The notes under the pieces: model-generated | The model's input: the letters and a program-made list of their open reading frames with translations, nothing else | What the model was told of the DNA's origin: nothing | The model's database searches: none | Position numbers and translations under genes: made by a program | In this document: piece after piece, positions 6,899 through 15,682 of the stretch | Numbering within the stretch: the first letter of the stretch is position 1 | How the letters are laid out: each line of letters starts with the position of its first letter | Origin: Faecalicatena contorta | GTDB taxonomy: Bacteria > Bacillota > Clostridia > Lachnospirales > Lachnospiraceae | Direction of reading: 5' to 3' | DNA: 38,682 nt | Assembly: GCF_021531995.1 (NCBI RefSeq) | Contig: NZ_JAFBIZ010000017.1 | Coordinates: forward strand, 1 to 38,682

Positions 6899-9073
6899 TT
6901 AAGCTCTGACTTTTCCTGTAATGCTCTTTGGAACTGTCAGATTCTGACTTTCCTTATATGGACGGAACAACAGATACAGGAAACCTATGATCATGATAAA
7001 TGCAACCACAGTTCCGATACCGAAGGTTCCGGTCGTAAGCAGTGTACCAATCTGATATACACACAGAGATACCACATACGCAAGCAGTGTCTGGTATCCG
7101 ATTGCAAACCAGAACCATTTTGCATTGTTCATCTCACGCTTAATTGCTCCCATCGCTGCAAAGCAAGGTGCACATAACAGATTGAATACCAGGAAAGAAT
7201 ACGCTGCCACCTGAGTAAATGCACCTGCAAGGGATCCCCAGATCTCGGCGCCATCCTCAGCAACTTCTCCAAATCCATACAGAATTCCGAACGTTCCTAC
7301 GACATTTTCTTTTGCAACCAAACCGGTAATAGCTGCAACTGCTGCCTTCCAGTCTCCCCATCCAAGCGGAATGAAGATCCAGGCGATTGCAGAACCGATT
7401 GCTGCAAGTATACTGTTTTCCATATCCTCAACCATACCGAAGTGTCCGCCTTCGAATCCGAATCCCTGTGCAAACCATACAAAGATCGTAGACAGAAGAA
7501 TGATGGTTCCGGCTTTCTTAATGAATGACCATCCACGCTCCCACGTACTTCTTAATACATTGCCGACTGTCGGCAGATGGTATGCCGGAAGCTCCATAAC
7601 GAACGGTGCCGGGTCCCCTGCGAACATCCTGGTCTTCTTTAAAATGATACCTGAGCATATAATTGCCGCAATACCCACAAAATATGCACTCGGAGCAACC
7701 CATGCAGCTCCGTCAAATAATGCGCCTGCAATCAGAGCAATGATCGGAAGCTTTGCACCACATGGAATAAATGTAGTCGTCATGATCGTCATCTTGCGGT
7801 CTCTGTCATTTTCAATCGTTCTGGAAGCCATAACACCCGGAACACCACATCCGGTACCGATCAGCATCGGAATAAAAGACTTACCGGACAGACCAAATTT
7901 ACGGAAGATTCGATCCATGATAAATGCAATACGTGCCATATATCCGCAGCCTTCCAGGAACGCAAGGAAGAGGAATAATACCAGCATCTGCGGAACGAAT
8001 CCAAGTACCGCTCCGACACCACTGATAATACCATCTACCAGAAGTCCGGTAAGCCATGGGGCACAGCCAACAGATTCCAGCGCACTCTGTGCACCCGGAA
8101 TGATCCACTCACCAAATAACGTATCGTTTGTCCAGTCTGTCAGGATGCTTCCGACGGTAGAAACGGATACATAATATACGATAAACATTACGACTGCAAA
8201 GATTGGCAGTGCAAGGAAACGATTGGTTACCACTCTGTCGATCTTATCTGATAAAGACATCTGATTCTTGACACGTTTTTTATAACAGTCTTCAATGATA
8301 CTTCCTATGTAATTATAACGCTCTCCGGTAATGATGCTTTCCGCATCATCATCCATTTCTTTTTCGCAGCTTACAATATCTTCTTCGATATGGTCCAGCA
8401 GGGATTTTTCAAGTTTCAGACTCTCCTGCACCTTCTCATCCCGTTCAAAAAGCTTTACGGCATACCAGCGTTCCATACTCGATTCTACATGTCCTGTAAT
8501 TGCTTCTTCAATGTGTGCAATTGCATGTTCTACACATCCGTCAAAGCTGTGTGCCGGCTGGCTGCTCTTTCCACTCTTTGCAATCGTTACGGCACGCTGT
8601 GCAAGCTGATCAATGCCTTCTCCTTTTAATGCAGAGATCTCTACAACCTTACAGCCGGTATCCTTTCCAAGGCGTTCAATATTCAGCACTTCTCCGTTCT
8701 TTCTCACCAGATCCATCATATTTACTGCAATGATGACCGGAATTCCAAGTTCGGTAAGCTGTGTTGTCAGATACAGATTTCTCTCCAGATTCGTACCATC
8801 TATAATATTGATAATTGCATCCGGTTTTTCTCCAATCAGAAAGTTTCTTGATACTACTTCCTCCAACGTATAAGGAGACAGAGAGTAGATTCCCGGAAGA
8901 TCCACCAGGATTGCTTCTTCTCCTTTCGCTGTATATCCTTTGATTTTTCCTTCTTTTTTCTCCACCGTTACGCCCGGCCAGTTACCCACAAACTGATTGG
9001 AACCTGTCAGAGCATTAAACAATGTTGTCTTTCCACTGTTCGGATTACCCGCAAGTGCAATTTTTACTTTCAT
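6899..9073 (-). CDS. feoB: Ferrous iron transporter FeoB
   Basis: Cytoplasmic-membrane Fe(II) transporter with an N-terminal G-protein domain. Visible motifs are the G1 loop GNPNSGKTT (9-17), G3 DLPG near 58 and G4 NMMD near 117, then a helical GDI-like stretch to about residue 280. The polytopic membrane domain carries the two paired Gate segments with conserved Cys (GTGCGVPGVMASRTIENDRD and, later, LLCAPCFAAMGAIKRE). At 724 residues it is full length. The ATG at 9073 has an AGAGG ribosome site. It lies 104 bp after the second feoA and 36 bp before the Cys-rich peptide gene in what looks like one iron operon. Confidence 0.97.
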   Translation of the reverse strand: MKVKIALAGNPNSGKTTLFNALTGSNQFVGNWPGVTVEKKEGKIKGYTAKGEEAILVDLPGIYSLSPYTLEEVVSRNFLIGEKPDAIINIIDGTNLERNLYLTTQLTELGIPVIIAVNMMDLVRKNGEVLNIERLGKDTGCKVVEISALKGEGIDQLAQRAVTIAKSGKSSQPAHSFDGCVEHAIAHIEEAITGHVESSMERWYAVKLFERDEKVQESLKLEKSLLDHIEEDIVSCEKEMDDDAESIITGERYNYIGSIIEDCYKKRVKNQMSLSDKIDRVVTNRFLALPIFAVVMFIVYYVSVSTVGSILTDWTNDTLFGEWIIPGAQSALESVGCAPWLTGLLVDGIISGVGAVLGFVPQMLVLFLFLAFLEGCGYMARIAFIMDRIFRKFGLSGKSFIPMLIGTGCGVPGVMASRTIENDRDRKMTIMTTTFIPCGAKLPIIALIAGALFDGAAWVAPSAYFVGIAAIICSGIILKKTRMFAGDPAPFVMELPAYHLPTVGNVLRSTWERGWSFIKKAGTIILLSTIFVWFAQGFGFEGGHFGMVEDMENSILAAIGSAIAWIFIPLGWGDWKAAVAAITGLVAKENVVGTFGILYGFGEVAEDGAEIWGSLAGAFTQVAAYSFLVFNLLCAPCFAAMGAIKREMNNAKWFWFAIGYQTLLAYVVSLCVYQIGTLLTTGTFGIGTVVAFIMIIGFLYLLFRPYKESQNLTVPKSITGKVRA

Positions 9074-9177
9074 ATTCTGCCTCTCTTCCTTATATCATAT
9101 CTATTTTTTTTCTATAAGACTTCTTACTTATATGTAACTTTTATTAGCTTTCACTAACCTGTGTCTAAAAAAATCCG

Positions 9178-9399
9178 CTATTGTACTTCTATCATTTCCG
9201 CATCCGCTTTTCTGAGAGATAATTCATATCCTCTGACTGTCACTTCTACCGGATCTCCCAGAGGTGCCACTTTTCTTACATAGACCTCCGTGTTTTTGGT
9301 AATTCCCATATCCATAATTCTGCGTTTTACCGCACCCTCTCCATGGAGCTTTACAACCTTCACTGTCTCTCCACATTTTGCATCCTTTAATGTTGCCAT
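9178..9399 (-). CDS. feoA: FeoA-like SH3-domain protein (second copy)
   Basis: A 73-residue FeoA-type SH3-like protein (KVVKLHGEGAVKRRIMDMGI, then VYVRKVAPLGDPVEVTVRGY). FeoA proteins are thought to interact with FeoB and support Fe(II) uptake. It is encoded 16 bp after the first feoA and before feoB. It keeps the canonical family core (RRIMDMGI, then PLGDPVEV, then LSLRKADAEMIEV) and is the closer of the two to textbook FeoA. Confidence 0.93.
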   Translation of the reverse strand: MATLKDAKCGETVKVVKLHGEGAVKRRIMDMGITKNTEVYVRKVAPLGDPVEVTVRGYELSLRKADAEMIEVQ

Positions 9400-9415
9400 C
9401 TGTACACCTTCCTCC

Positions 9416-9628
9416 TTATACCATGATTTTATTCGCCATTTCTTTACTGATTGCTACACGTGAATCTTTCACCTTTACAATCAGATTTCCGTTGATTTCT
9501 GATACGACAGTGACGAACCCGCCCATCACAAACCCCAGGCTTTCTAAAAAACGTCTGGTTTCGTCCTTTCCGCCAATTTTTCTGATTTGAATCATTCGAC
9601 CAGTTTCGGCCATAGTCAAAGGCATCAT
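9416..9628 (-). CDS. feoA: FeoA-like SH3-domain protein (first copy)
   Basis: A 70-residue FeoA-type protein (GKDETRRFLESLGFVMGGFV, then VVSEINGNLIVKVKDSRVAI), first gene of the feo operon. It differs clearly from the next feoA, so the pair is an old duplication rather than a recent one. The frame opens at 9664, but AGGTGG lies just before the ATGs at 9628 and 9625; I chose 9628, and 9625 has slightly better spacing. Tandem divergent feoA genes ahead of feoB are common in Clostridia. Confidence 0.9.
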   Translation of the reverse strand: MMPLTMAETGRMIQIRKIGGKDETRRFLESLGFVMGGFVTVVSEINGNLIVKVKDSRVAISKEMANKIMV

Positions 9629-9678
9629 AGTCCACCTGCTTTCGTTTTTAATAAACGTTCTCATTTATCACAATAGTT

Positions 9679-9707
9679 AGTATATGCTTACCCTCATTAT
9701 ATGTCAA
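9679..9707 (-). promoter_or_regulatory. feo operon promoter with imperfect dyad over -10
   Basis: TTGACA at 9702-9707, a 17-nt spacer and TATACT at 9679-9684. The sequence GTTAGTATATGCTTACC (plus strand, 9676-9692) over the -10 region is an imperfect inverted repeat of the size bound by DtxR-family repressors. The divergent dtxR-like gene is the obvious candidate regulator (inference). Confidence 0.7.
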
Positions 9708-9787
9708 TAACTGTAATTGATATTTTTTTTCAATATGAGGATCCATATCTTCAATACGATTGTGTATCCAGGACATTTTCTTTGCAC

Positions 9788-9816
9788 TTGACCCACCGAA
9801 AAGTTACTGCTATAAT
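9788..9816 (+). promoter_or_regulatory. Promoter of the dtxR-like gene
   Basis: TTGACC at 9788-9793, a 17-nt spacer and TATAAT at 9811-9816, giving a leader of about 37 nt before the ATG at 9860. Confidence 0.75.
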
Positions 9817-9859
9817 TGATATAAATGTAGAAAACAACTCCAGAAAAGAGGAGAATAAC

Positions 9860-10234
9860 ATGCGTAATAACCGATCTTCAGAAGATTATCTGGAAACCAT
9901 ATTATTATTGAGTAAAAAGCTTCCCGTTGTACGTTCTGTAGATATTGCAACTGAACTGAACTTTTCAAAACCCAGTGTCAGTGTTGCTATGAAGCACCTT
10001 CGAGAAAATGAATGTATCGAAGTAAGTTCTGCCGGTTTCATCACATTAACCGAAAAAGGAAAGCAGATCGCCTCAAGTGTCTATGAACGTCATACCGTAT
10101 TATCCGACTGGCTGATTTCTCTGGGAGTATCTCCTGAGACTGCCGTAAGTGATGCATGCGAGATGGAACATCAGATCAGTGATGAAAGTTTTCAGGCAAT
10201 GAAAGAATTTATCAAAAAACATACATCCGACTAG
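9860..10234 (+). CDS. DtxR/MntR-family metal-dependent repressor (short form)
   Basis: Metal-activated repressor with a winged helix (residues about 5-70, SSEDYLETILLLSKKL to FITLTEKGKQI) and a helical dimerisation domain. It has no SH3 domain: 124 residues, compared with about 140 for MntR and 226 for DtxR. Primary-site ligands align as Asp9 (as in MntR), His78, Cys100, Glu103 and His104; the Cys-x-x-Glu-His set is the DtxR/IdeR iron type. Metal preference is therefore ambiguous, but its place divergent from feo points to iron. The ATG at 9860 follows AGAGGAG; the frame extends upstream to 9701, but that part crosses the promoter and is rejected. Confidence 0.9.
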   Translation: MRNNRSSEDYLETILLLSKKLPVVRSVDIATELNFSKPSVSVAMKHLRENECIEVSSAGFITLTEKGKQIASSVYERHTVLSDWLISLGVSPETAVSDACEMEHQISDESFQAMKEFIKKHTSD

Positions 10235-10262
10235 ATGTACTTTTTGTCCTTTCAACTAAAAT

Positions 10263-10320
10263 AAGAATCGCCCACAGAACTTCGTGCTTTACAGCATGAG
10301 ATTTTCTGTGGGCGATTCTT
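10263..10320 (-). terminator. Strong hairpin between the cobalamin operon and the dtxR-like gene
   Basis: A perfect 17-bp stem (10263-10279 with 10304-10320) with a secondary stem in the loop. On the minus strand it is followed by ATTTTAG, ending the cobalamin operon. It may also stop the convergent plus-strand dtxR transcript, though the T-run on that side is poor. Confidence 0.8.
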
Positions 10321-10375
10321 GTCATAAACATGTTTTCGACTACGTGTTTCCCGACAGACCATATCACGGCTTCTG

Positions 10376-11014
10376 TCACGGAAGCATATAGAGGAGTGCA
10401 TTGCAGATACAGGCAGCGATATTGCTTCCTCCTTTTCTGCCCCTTGCCACAATATACGGTACTTCTTCCTGCGCCATTATCAGCTCCTTGGATTGTACCA
10501 CATTGACAAAGCCTACCGGGACCCCAATCACAAGCTCCGGTCTGATTCTTCCTTCCCGGATCATTTCATACAGATGAATCAATGCCGTCGGAGCGTTTCC
10601 AATCGCAAAGATCAGTTTTTCTTCCAGCATACAGGCTTTTTCCATACTTGCAACCGCTCTGGTCGTTCCATTTTCTTTTGCAGCCCGGGCAACATCTTCG
10701 TCAGACATAAAACAATATACCTGACCGCCATATCCGGCAAGCCTTTTTTTATTAATCCCTGATTTTCCCATCTGGGTATCTGTTACTATGGATGCTCCGT
10801 TTTGAATCGCTTCCAGCGCCCTTTCTACTGCCCCTTTCGAGAAGACCAGATTTTTCGCATACTCAAAATCTGCACTGGTATGAATGCAGCGCTTGATGAT
10901 TGGTGCCTGTTCTTCCGGAAGGCAGATTTCCTCCCGCCTCAGTTCTTCCGCAATCATCTCAAAGCTTCTTTTTTCGATCTCAGCAGGCAACACATTTTCG
11001 ATCTCAATTTTCAT
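10376..11014 (-). CDS. cbiC: Cobalt-precorrin-8 methylmutase CbiC
   Basis: Moves the C11 methyl group of cobalt-precorrin-8 to C12, giving cobyrinic acid. The 212-residue protein has the CbiC/CobH family pattern: [12 protein letters not shown] with the catalytic His near residue 45, [10 protein letters not shown], and [14 protein letters not shown]. It is the last gene of the cobalamin operon although it acts mid-pathway. I chose the ATG at 11014, 9 nt after AGGAGG; a TTG at 11020 is only 3 nt away. The start overlaps the end of cbiP by 11 nt. Confidence 0.96.
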   Translation of the reverse strand: MKIEIENVLPAEIEKRSFEMIAEELRREEICLPEEQAPIIKRCIHTSADFEYAKNLVFSKGAVERALEAIQNGASIVTDTQMGKSGINKKRLAGYGGQVYCFMSDEDVARAAKENGTTRAVASMEKACMLEEKLIFAIGNAPTALIHLYEMIREGRIRPELVIGVPVGFVNVVQSKELIMAQEEVPYIVARGRKGGSNIAACICNALLYMLP

Positions 11015-12584
11015 GTCCAACTACCTCCTCTTCCAGAATCTGATAAATCCGTTTCATATCAAGGTGTTCTCTTAGTGTATCCGCCAGTAAATTATATTGT
11101 GTCTCTTTAAACTTTTTTAAATCTATAGAATCGTATTCGCGAATATTAATTCCTTTTTTTTCAGCAAGTGCACGTACCATTTCCGTCACAATTTCTTCCC
11201 GATCGAAGATTCCATGTACATAGGTTCCGCAGATATTTCCTCTGGATGCGCCGTCATGACTTACCACATATACGGAATCTTCCCTGCCGACTTCTGACGC
11301 ATCTCTTTTCTTCACTGTATCATGAATCTCATTCATTGGCAGAATTCCTGTCAGTCTAGTTTCTCCCATATGAATCTCATATCCTTCGAACGCAAGGTTC
11401 TGAAGTCCCTGGAAGATTCCATCCGGATGTCGGAACGTCCCGGTAATTCTGGTTCTGGTCTTTTTCTTTCCAAAGATCGTCTCCACCGGAAGAAGTCCCA
11501 TTCCTCTCATACTGCCTCCGGACTCTACACCTTCCGGATCAGAAAGCTTCTCACCAAGCATCTGATACCCTCCACAGATGCCCCAGACTGCCGTCCCTCT
11601 GGCAGCTGCCTTCTGTATTGCTGCTTCCAGACCATTCTGGCGCATCCAGCGCAGATCTTCCATCGTATTCTTGGTTCCCGGCAGAATGATCAGATCCGGA
11701 CACCTCAGTTCACTGCACCGTTTTACATAACGAAGCGATACACCGTTCAGATTTTCAAGCAGCATAAAATCTGTAAAATTGGATATTCTGGGAGTCCGTA
11801 TCACCGCAATATCCACACATCCGTCGGCCGTATTCTGCACATTTTTGTATTGCTGTCCGTCGAACCGCTCTGTCAGACTGTCCTCATCTTCAATCTCAAC
11901 CTGCATATAAGGAGCAACTCCTACGATCGGAATTCCGCCTCTTTGCTCCAGCATATCTATTCCCGGATCCAGAATCGTCTTATCTCCCCGGAATTTATTA
12001 ATAATCAGTCCTTTGACCAGTTCCTTCTCCTCATCCTCCAGTAACATCAGCGTTCCCAGAAGCTGCGCAAACACACCGCCCCGGTCAATATCACCGACCA
12101 GCAGCACCGGAGCCTGTACCATTCTGGCAAGCCCCATATTTACGATATCGTCCTGCTTCAGATTGATCTCTGCCGGACTACCTGCCCCTTCAATGACAAT
12201 TATATCGTATTCTTCTTCCAGCTGATGAAATGCCTTCAGAATATCCGGGATTAACTGCTTTTTATAGGCGAAATACTCCCTTGCGCTCATATTTCCAAGG
12301 ACCTCTCCATTTACAATGACCTGTGATCCCACATCGTTGGTCGGTTTCAGGAGGATCGGATTCATCTGAACCTGTGGCTGGATTCCCGCGGCTTCAGCCT
12401 GTACGACCTGTGCTCTTCCCATCTCAAGTCCGTCTTCCGTGATAAATGAGTTAAGCGCCATATTCTGTGATTTAAACGGTGCCACTTTGTATCCGTCCTG
12501 CCGGAAGATCCGGCATAATCCCGCACAGATCAAGCTCTTTCCCGCATTGGACATCGTGCCCTGTATCATAATTTTTTTAGCCAT
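11004..12584 (-). CDS. cbiP: Adenosylcobyric acid synthase CbiP (CobQ)
   Basis: ATP- and glutamine-dependent amidation of side chains b, d, e and g of adenosylcobyrinate a,c-diamide, giving adenosylcobyric acid. The 526-residue protein is full length. It has an N-terminal dethiobiotin-synthetase-like nucleotide-binding domain ([20 protein letters not shown], then [10 protein letters not shown]) and a C-terminal class I glutamine amidotransferase domain with the nucleophile Cys in [11 protein letters not shown] and the His of YVHGIFD. The ATG at 12584 follows AAAGG and overlaps the end of cobD by 19 nt. Confidence 0.97.
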   Translation of the reverse strand: MAKKIMIQGTMSNAGKSLICAGLCRIFRQDGYKVAPFKSQNMALNSFITEDGLEMGRAQVVQAEAAGIQPQVQMNPILLKPTNDVGSQVIVNGEVLGNMSAREYFAYKKQLIPDILKAFHQLEEEYDIIVIEGAGSPAEINLKQDDIVNMGLARMVQAPVLLVGDIDRGGVFAQLLGTLMLLEDEEKELVKGLIINKFRGDKTILDPGIDMLEQRGGIPIVGVAPYMQVEIEDEDSLTERFDGQQYKNVQNTADGCVDIAVIRTPRISNFTDFMLLENLNGVSLRYVKRCSELRCPDLIILPGTKNTMEDLRWMRQNGLEAAIQKAAARGTAVWGICGGYQMLGEKLSDPEGVESGGSMRGMGLLPVETIFGKKKTRTRITGTFRHPDGIFQGLQNLAFEGYEIHMGETRLTGILPMNEIHDTVKKRDASEVGREDSVYVVSHDGASRGNICGTYVHGIFDREEIVTEMVRALAEKKGINIREYDSIDLKKFKETQYNLLADTLREHLDMKRIYQILEEEVVGHEN

Positions 12585-13612
12585 ACGATCAACCTTTCAT
12601 TCTCTTCCTGTGTTCGCACTGCGATCCGATAATATCCTGAACACAATCCCTCATAATTTGCACAATCCCGGATCAGAAACCCTGCGTCCAGAGCCTCCTC
12701 ATACAATCCCTTCCTTCCGGAAAAAAAGATATAGTTTGCGCGGGATCCATAGACCTCATACCCCAGATTCCTCAATTCCCGTATCATCCATGTCTTCTGG
12801 GCTCCTACATATTTTCTTGTCCGCTCTATATACGGTTCACAATCCTGAAGCACTGCCGTTCCTGCCTCCTGTGCCAGAACAGAGACATTCCAGGGTTGGA
12901 GCATGTCTGCCATCGAACGAAGCAGCTGATGGTTCGCACTGATCGCATATCCCAGACGGATCCCTGGCATGCAGAATATCTTGGTAAATGCTTTGACGAT
13001 CAATAACTCCGGGTACTGCTCCAGATATTCTATGCTTTCATACTCCCTGGGAATTTCCAGAAAATCCAGAAAGCATTCATCCAGTAAAAGTATGGTACCG
13101 CATTCTCTGCACTTTTTTAATACTTTCAGAATCAGATTTTTTTCTGTCACCTGTCCGGTTGGATTATTCGGATTGCACATAAACACCATGTCCGTCTGTG
13201 GAGTGATCATCTTAAGAATCTCGTCTTTTACTTGAAATCCATCTTCCTTTTTCAGTATACAATAATCTACTTCCGCCCTCACCACCCGAAGTGCCCGCTC
13301 ATATTCAGAAAATGCCGGTGCCGTCACAAGTGCCCGTTTTGGCCTGATAGCCAGTACCGCTGCAAAAAAAAGCTCCGCAGCCCCATTGCCACAGAGTATA
13401 TGATCCATATCTGTATGCTCAAAACCGCCAATGGCTTCTCGAAGCTTACTGCACCACATATCCGGGTAATGAACGATATTTTCTACATTATTCTGCACAG
13501 CCCGAAGTGCACGCTCCGGCACCCCGAGCGGATTACTGTTCACCGAAAAATCTGTCACATGCGGATTCCGGTAGATATCCCCGCCATGTACCTGTCTGTT
13601 CTCTTTTTCCAC
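12566..13612 (-). CDS. cobD: L-threonine-O-3-phosphate decarboxylase CobD
   Basis: PLP enzyme of aminotransferase fold class I that makes (R)-1-aminopropan-2-ol phosphate, the linker of the nucleotide loop. The 348-residue protein shows [10 protein letters not shown] at the N-terminus, [26 protein letters not shown] (PLP-contacting Asp) and the Schiff-base Lys in [18 protein letters not shown]. Histidinol-phosphate aminotransferase is related, but the operon context and N-terminus favour CobD. The start is a GTG at 13612, 10 nt after AAGGAG. Confidence 0.93.
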   Translation of the reverse strand: MEKENRQVHGGDIYRNPHVTDFSVNSNPLGVPERALRAVQNNVENIVHYPDMWCSKLREAIGGFEHTDMDHILCGNGAAELFFAAVLAIRPKRALVTAPAFSEYERALRVVRAEVDYCILKKEDGFQVKDEILKMITPQTDMVFMCNPNNPTGQVTEKNLILKVLKKCRECGTILLLDECFLDFLEIPREYESIEYLEQYPELLIVKAFTKIFCMPGIRLGYAISANHQLLRSMADMLQPWNVSVLAQEAGTAVLQDCEPYIERTRKYVGAQKTWMIRELRNLGYEVYGSRANYIFFSGRKGLYEEALDAGFLIRDCANYEGLCSGYYRIAVRTQEENERLIVWLKKL

Positions 13613-13690
13613 CTGTCCAACTCTCCTTATCAGGAATATCAGAATGATTTCTCATCTATTCATCTATCTTACTTATATTTCGGATAATAG

Positions 13691-14683
13691 TCAATATGCT
13701 GCCAGCAGACAGATACTCTTGATTCCCACAAACAATAGCAGCGCCAGTATCGCTGTTCCAAAAAGAAGCATATGCGACTTCCTGATATCCCAGATCTCAA
13801 TTCTGCGGATCGGATCTCCGATCGTCGGTTTCTCATACAGTTCTCCAAAATACCATGCATTTCCCGCAAGTTCTACATCCAGTGCACCTGCCATCACTGC
13901 TTCCGTCTGGGCAGCGTTCGGACTTTTATGATTATGACGGTCCCTGCGCCAGATGCGGATTGCATTCTTCCAGTCCATATGCACACATGCTGCCGCCAGG
14001 ATCATCAGAACCGCTGATACCCTGGCAGGAATATAATTCACAATATCGTCCAGTCTGGCTGCTGCTGTTCCAAAGTAACGATATCTGTCATTCTTATATC
14101 CGATCATGGAATCCATGGTATTTACCGCCTTATAAGCATATCCCAGAACTGCTCCTCCAATTACAAGATAGAACAGTGGCGCAATCACTCCGTCAGAGGT
14201 ATTCTCCGCTACCGTCTCTACAGCAGCCTTTGTTACTCCTTCTTCTGTCAGATTCCGGGTATCTCTTCCAACGATCATAGACACTGCTTTTCTCGCTTCA
14301 TCTATTCCCTTTTCTTTCAGTGCCAGATAGACTTTATCACTCTCATCTCTCAGAGATCTTGTTGCAAGAATCTGATAACACATAACACTCTCTATCGTAA
14401 GCCCCAGCTGCCAGGCATATGCATATGCCACACAGAGGATCAGCACAGGCACTGCCGTACTGACAGAAAGAACGATCAGAACCAGAACTCCTCCTGCAAT
14501 CCGTTCTCCGGTCTTAGTCTTCGGGAAACAGCTTCTGATAATTTTTTCCGTACCGGTAATCAGATGTCCGATCAGCCTCACCGGATGATACAGCCATCTG
14601 GGATCCCCCAGAATCAGATCCAGAACAAATCCTGCTGCCACTGCAATTGTCATCCATATCACTCTCTGTAATCCCAAGCTCAT
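13691..14683 (-). CDS. cbiB: Adenosylcobinamide-phosphate synthase CbiB
   Basis: Integral membrane enzyme that joins adenosylcobyric acid to aminopropanol phosphate. It has several hydrophobic helices and the family signatures LDLILGDPRWLYHPVRLIG near the N-terminus, AENTSDGVIAPLFY in the middle and NTMDSMIGYKNDRYRYFGT. At 330 residues it is full length. I chose the ATG at 14683, preceded by GGAGAAGGA; upstream in-frame ATGs would lengthen the overlap with cobC. Even this start overlaps the cobC frame by 170 nt in another frame, and the conserved N-terminus leaves little room to shorten it. Confidence 0.95.
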   Translation of the reverse strand: MSLGLQRVIWMTIAVAAGFVLDLILGDPRWLYHPVRLIGHLITGTEKIIRSCFPKTKTGERIAGGVLVLIVLSVSTAVPVLILCVAYAYAWQLGLTIESVMCYQILATRSLRDESDKVYLALKEKGIDEARKAVSMIVGRDTRNLTEEGVTKAAVETVAENTSDGVIAPLFYLVIGGAVLGYAYKAVNTMDSMIGYKNDRYRYFGTAAARLDDIVNYIPARVSAVLMILAAACVHMDWKNAIRIWRRDRHNHKSPNAAQTEAVMAGALDVELAGNAWYFGELYEKPTIGDPIRRIEIWDIRKSHMLLFGTAILALLLFVGIKSICLLAAY

Positions 14684-15251
14684 ATCCTTCTCCGTTTCCC
14701 ACCTGATAATCATAATAACTGCCTGCAGGACACCCATCCTCCAGGCGTGCATACTTTTCCATGATACTCATAATCGTGCCGCCATGCACCACCAGTGCAG
14801 CACGTCGAATTTCTCTTTCCCGACACATCTTAAGCACCTGCCGAAAGCCTTCCAGCGTCCGACGCACATAATCTTCCCTGCTCTCTCCTTCCGGAAATGG
14901 TAAGGTCCCGCCGCTGTCAATCCATTCCTGATACGCCGGGCAGCCGGACAGTTCCTGATAATTTCGATTCTCAAAAATTCCGAAATCACACTCTCCAAGC
15001 TTCTCCACTACCGTATACTTCTTCCCCGGATAGAGAATTTCCGCAGTCTGAATACATCGCTTCATCGGACTGACAAACACTGCCTGAACATCAGGATATC
15101 CACATAATATATCTTTCAGCCCTGACCTTCTTCGCATATTCTTCTGAAGCAGCTCCACCCCTTCCGGGCACAATGCTTCATCCGTCCGGCCGATATATCG
15201 TTTCTTTTTGTTTCCCTCCGTCATCGAATGGCGAATCAGGCAGATCCTCAT
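14514..15251 (-). CDS. cobC: Histidine phosphatase family protein, probable alpha-ribazole phosphatase CobC
   Basis: Phosphoglycerate-mutase-like phosphatase that would dephosphorylate alpha-ribazole phosphate or adenosylcobalamin 5'-phosphate. It shows the RH motif LIRHSMTEGN (His8 is the likely phospho-acceptor), CDFGIFENRNYQEL, and the second catalytic His in VVHGGTIMSI. About 189 residues match a normal CobC length; a further 56 or so (SGSRICSGSDSGGSQ and so on) are low-complexity and lie inside cbiB in a different frame, as if the original stop had been lost. The ATG at 15251 overlaps the preceding stop (ATGA); the ribosome site is weak, so coupling is likely. CobC is a functional guess within the phosphatase superfamily, supported by operon context. 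Confidence 0.85.
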   Translation of the reverse strand: MRICLIRHSMTEGNKKKRYIGRTDEALCPEGVELLQKNMRRRSGLKDILCGYPDVQAVFVSPMKRCIQTAEILYPGKKYTVVEKLGECDFGIFENRNYQELSGCPAYQEWIDSGGTLPFPEGESREDYVRRTLEGFRQVLKMCREREIRRAALVVHGGTIMSIMEKYARLEDGCPAGSYYDYQVGNGEGYELGITESDMDDNCSGSRICSGSDSGGSQMAVSSGEADRTSDYRYGKNYQKLFPED

Positions 15252-15628
15252 ACTCTCTTGATTTCCTTTCCGATACCGCAGATCACGCGATCCACACGTT
15301 TCGCATGTGCTGCAAGCTCTGTACATATTCTTCCCGTCATCTCACGATACGCTCTTTCAAACGGATCCACCGGAACAATTCCATACCCGATCTCATCCGT
15401 TACAATGACCATATCCGGATTCTGTGTCATCAATATCTCTGCAAGATGACTGACATCTTCACCTTTACGCATCTTCCGTTCGATCCATTTATGAAAGTGA
15501 TGGAGTCCTTCACATTGTAACGCCTGTTCATCTGTACATTCCCGACCATCTGCCCATGAGATCTCCGGATACAATTCTTTTGCGTAGGCAAGCTTTCCCT
15601 GATATGCTCCGCCGATGATCATGATCAT
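15248..15628 (-). CDS. Short CobU-like protein with degenerate P-loop
   Basis: A 126-residue homologue of adenosylcobinamide kinase/guanylyltransferase. The N-terminus IIGGAYQGKLAYAKEL mirrors a CobU Walker A but has Leu where Ser or Thr is expected. The C-terminal half VTDEIGYGIVPVDPFERAYR and CTELAAHAKRVDRVICGIG matches the end of CobU well. The middle, including the His that carries GMP in CobU, is missing or not recognisable. A full CobU is encoded two genes upstream, so this paralogue may be a partial enzyme, a partner or a diverged activity. The start ATG at 15628 follows GGGAGG. It lies 54 bp after cobS and overlaps cobC by 4 nt. Confidence 0.85.
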   Translation of the reverse strand: MIMIIGGAYQGKLAYAKELYPEISWADGRECTDEQALQCEGLHHFHKWIERKMRKGEDVSHLAEILMTQNPDMVIVTDEIGYGIVPVDPFERAYREMTGRICTELAAHAKRVDRVICGIGKEIKRV

Positions 15629-15682
15629 AGTTTTTTTCCTCCCTGCTCCACGTACACCACATTCCTTTACACCCCTTCTATT

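Noticed and set aside
7371-8174. Plus-strand open frame of 267 codons
   Set aside because: Antisense to the membrane domain of feoB; proline- and serine-rich shadow composition and no ribosome site.
9074-9177. Terminator between feoA and feoB
   Set aside because: Only a weak AT-rich hairpin (TAAGA/TCTTA) is present, so feoA-feoA-feoB are treated as one operon.
9701-9859. N-terminal extension of the dtxR-like gene
   Set aside because: It crosses the -35/-10 promoter, and the family N-terminus plus ribosome site fit the ATG at 9860.
14684-14752. Longer cbiB start at 14752
   Set aside because: It would deepen the overlap with cobC and lacks a ribosome site; GGAGAAGGA directly precedes the ATG at 14683.
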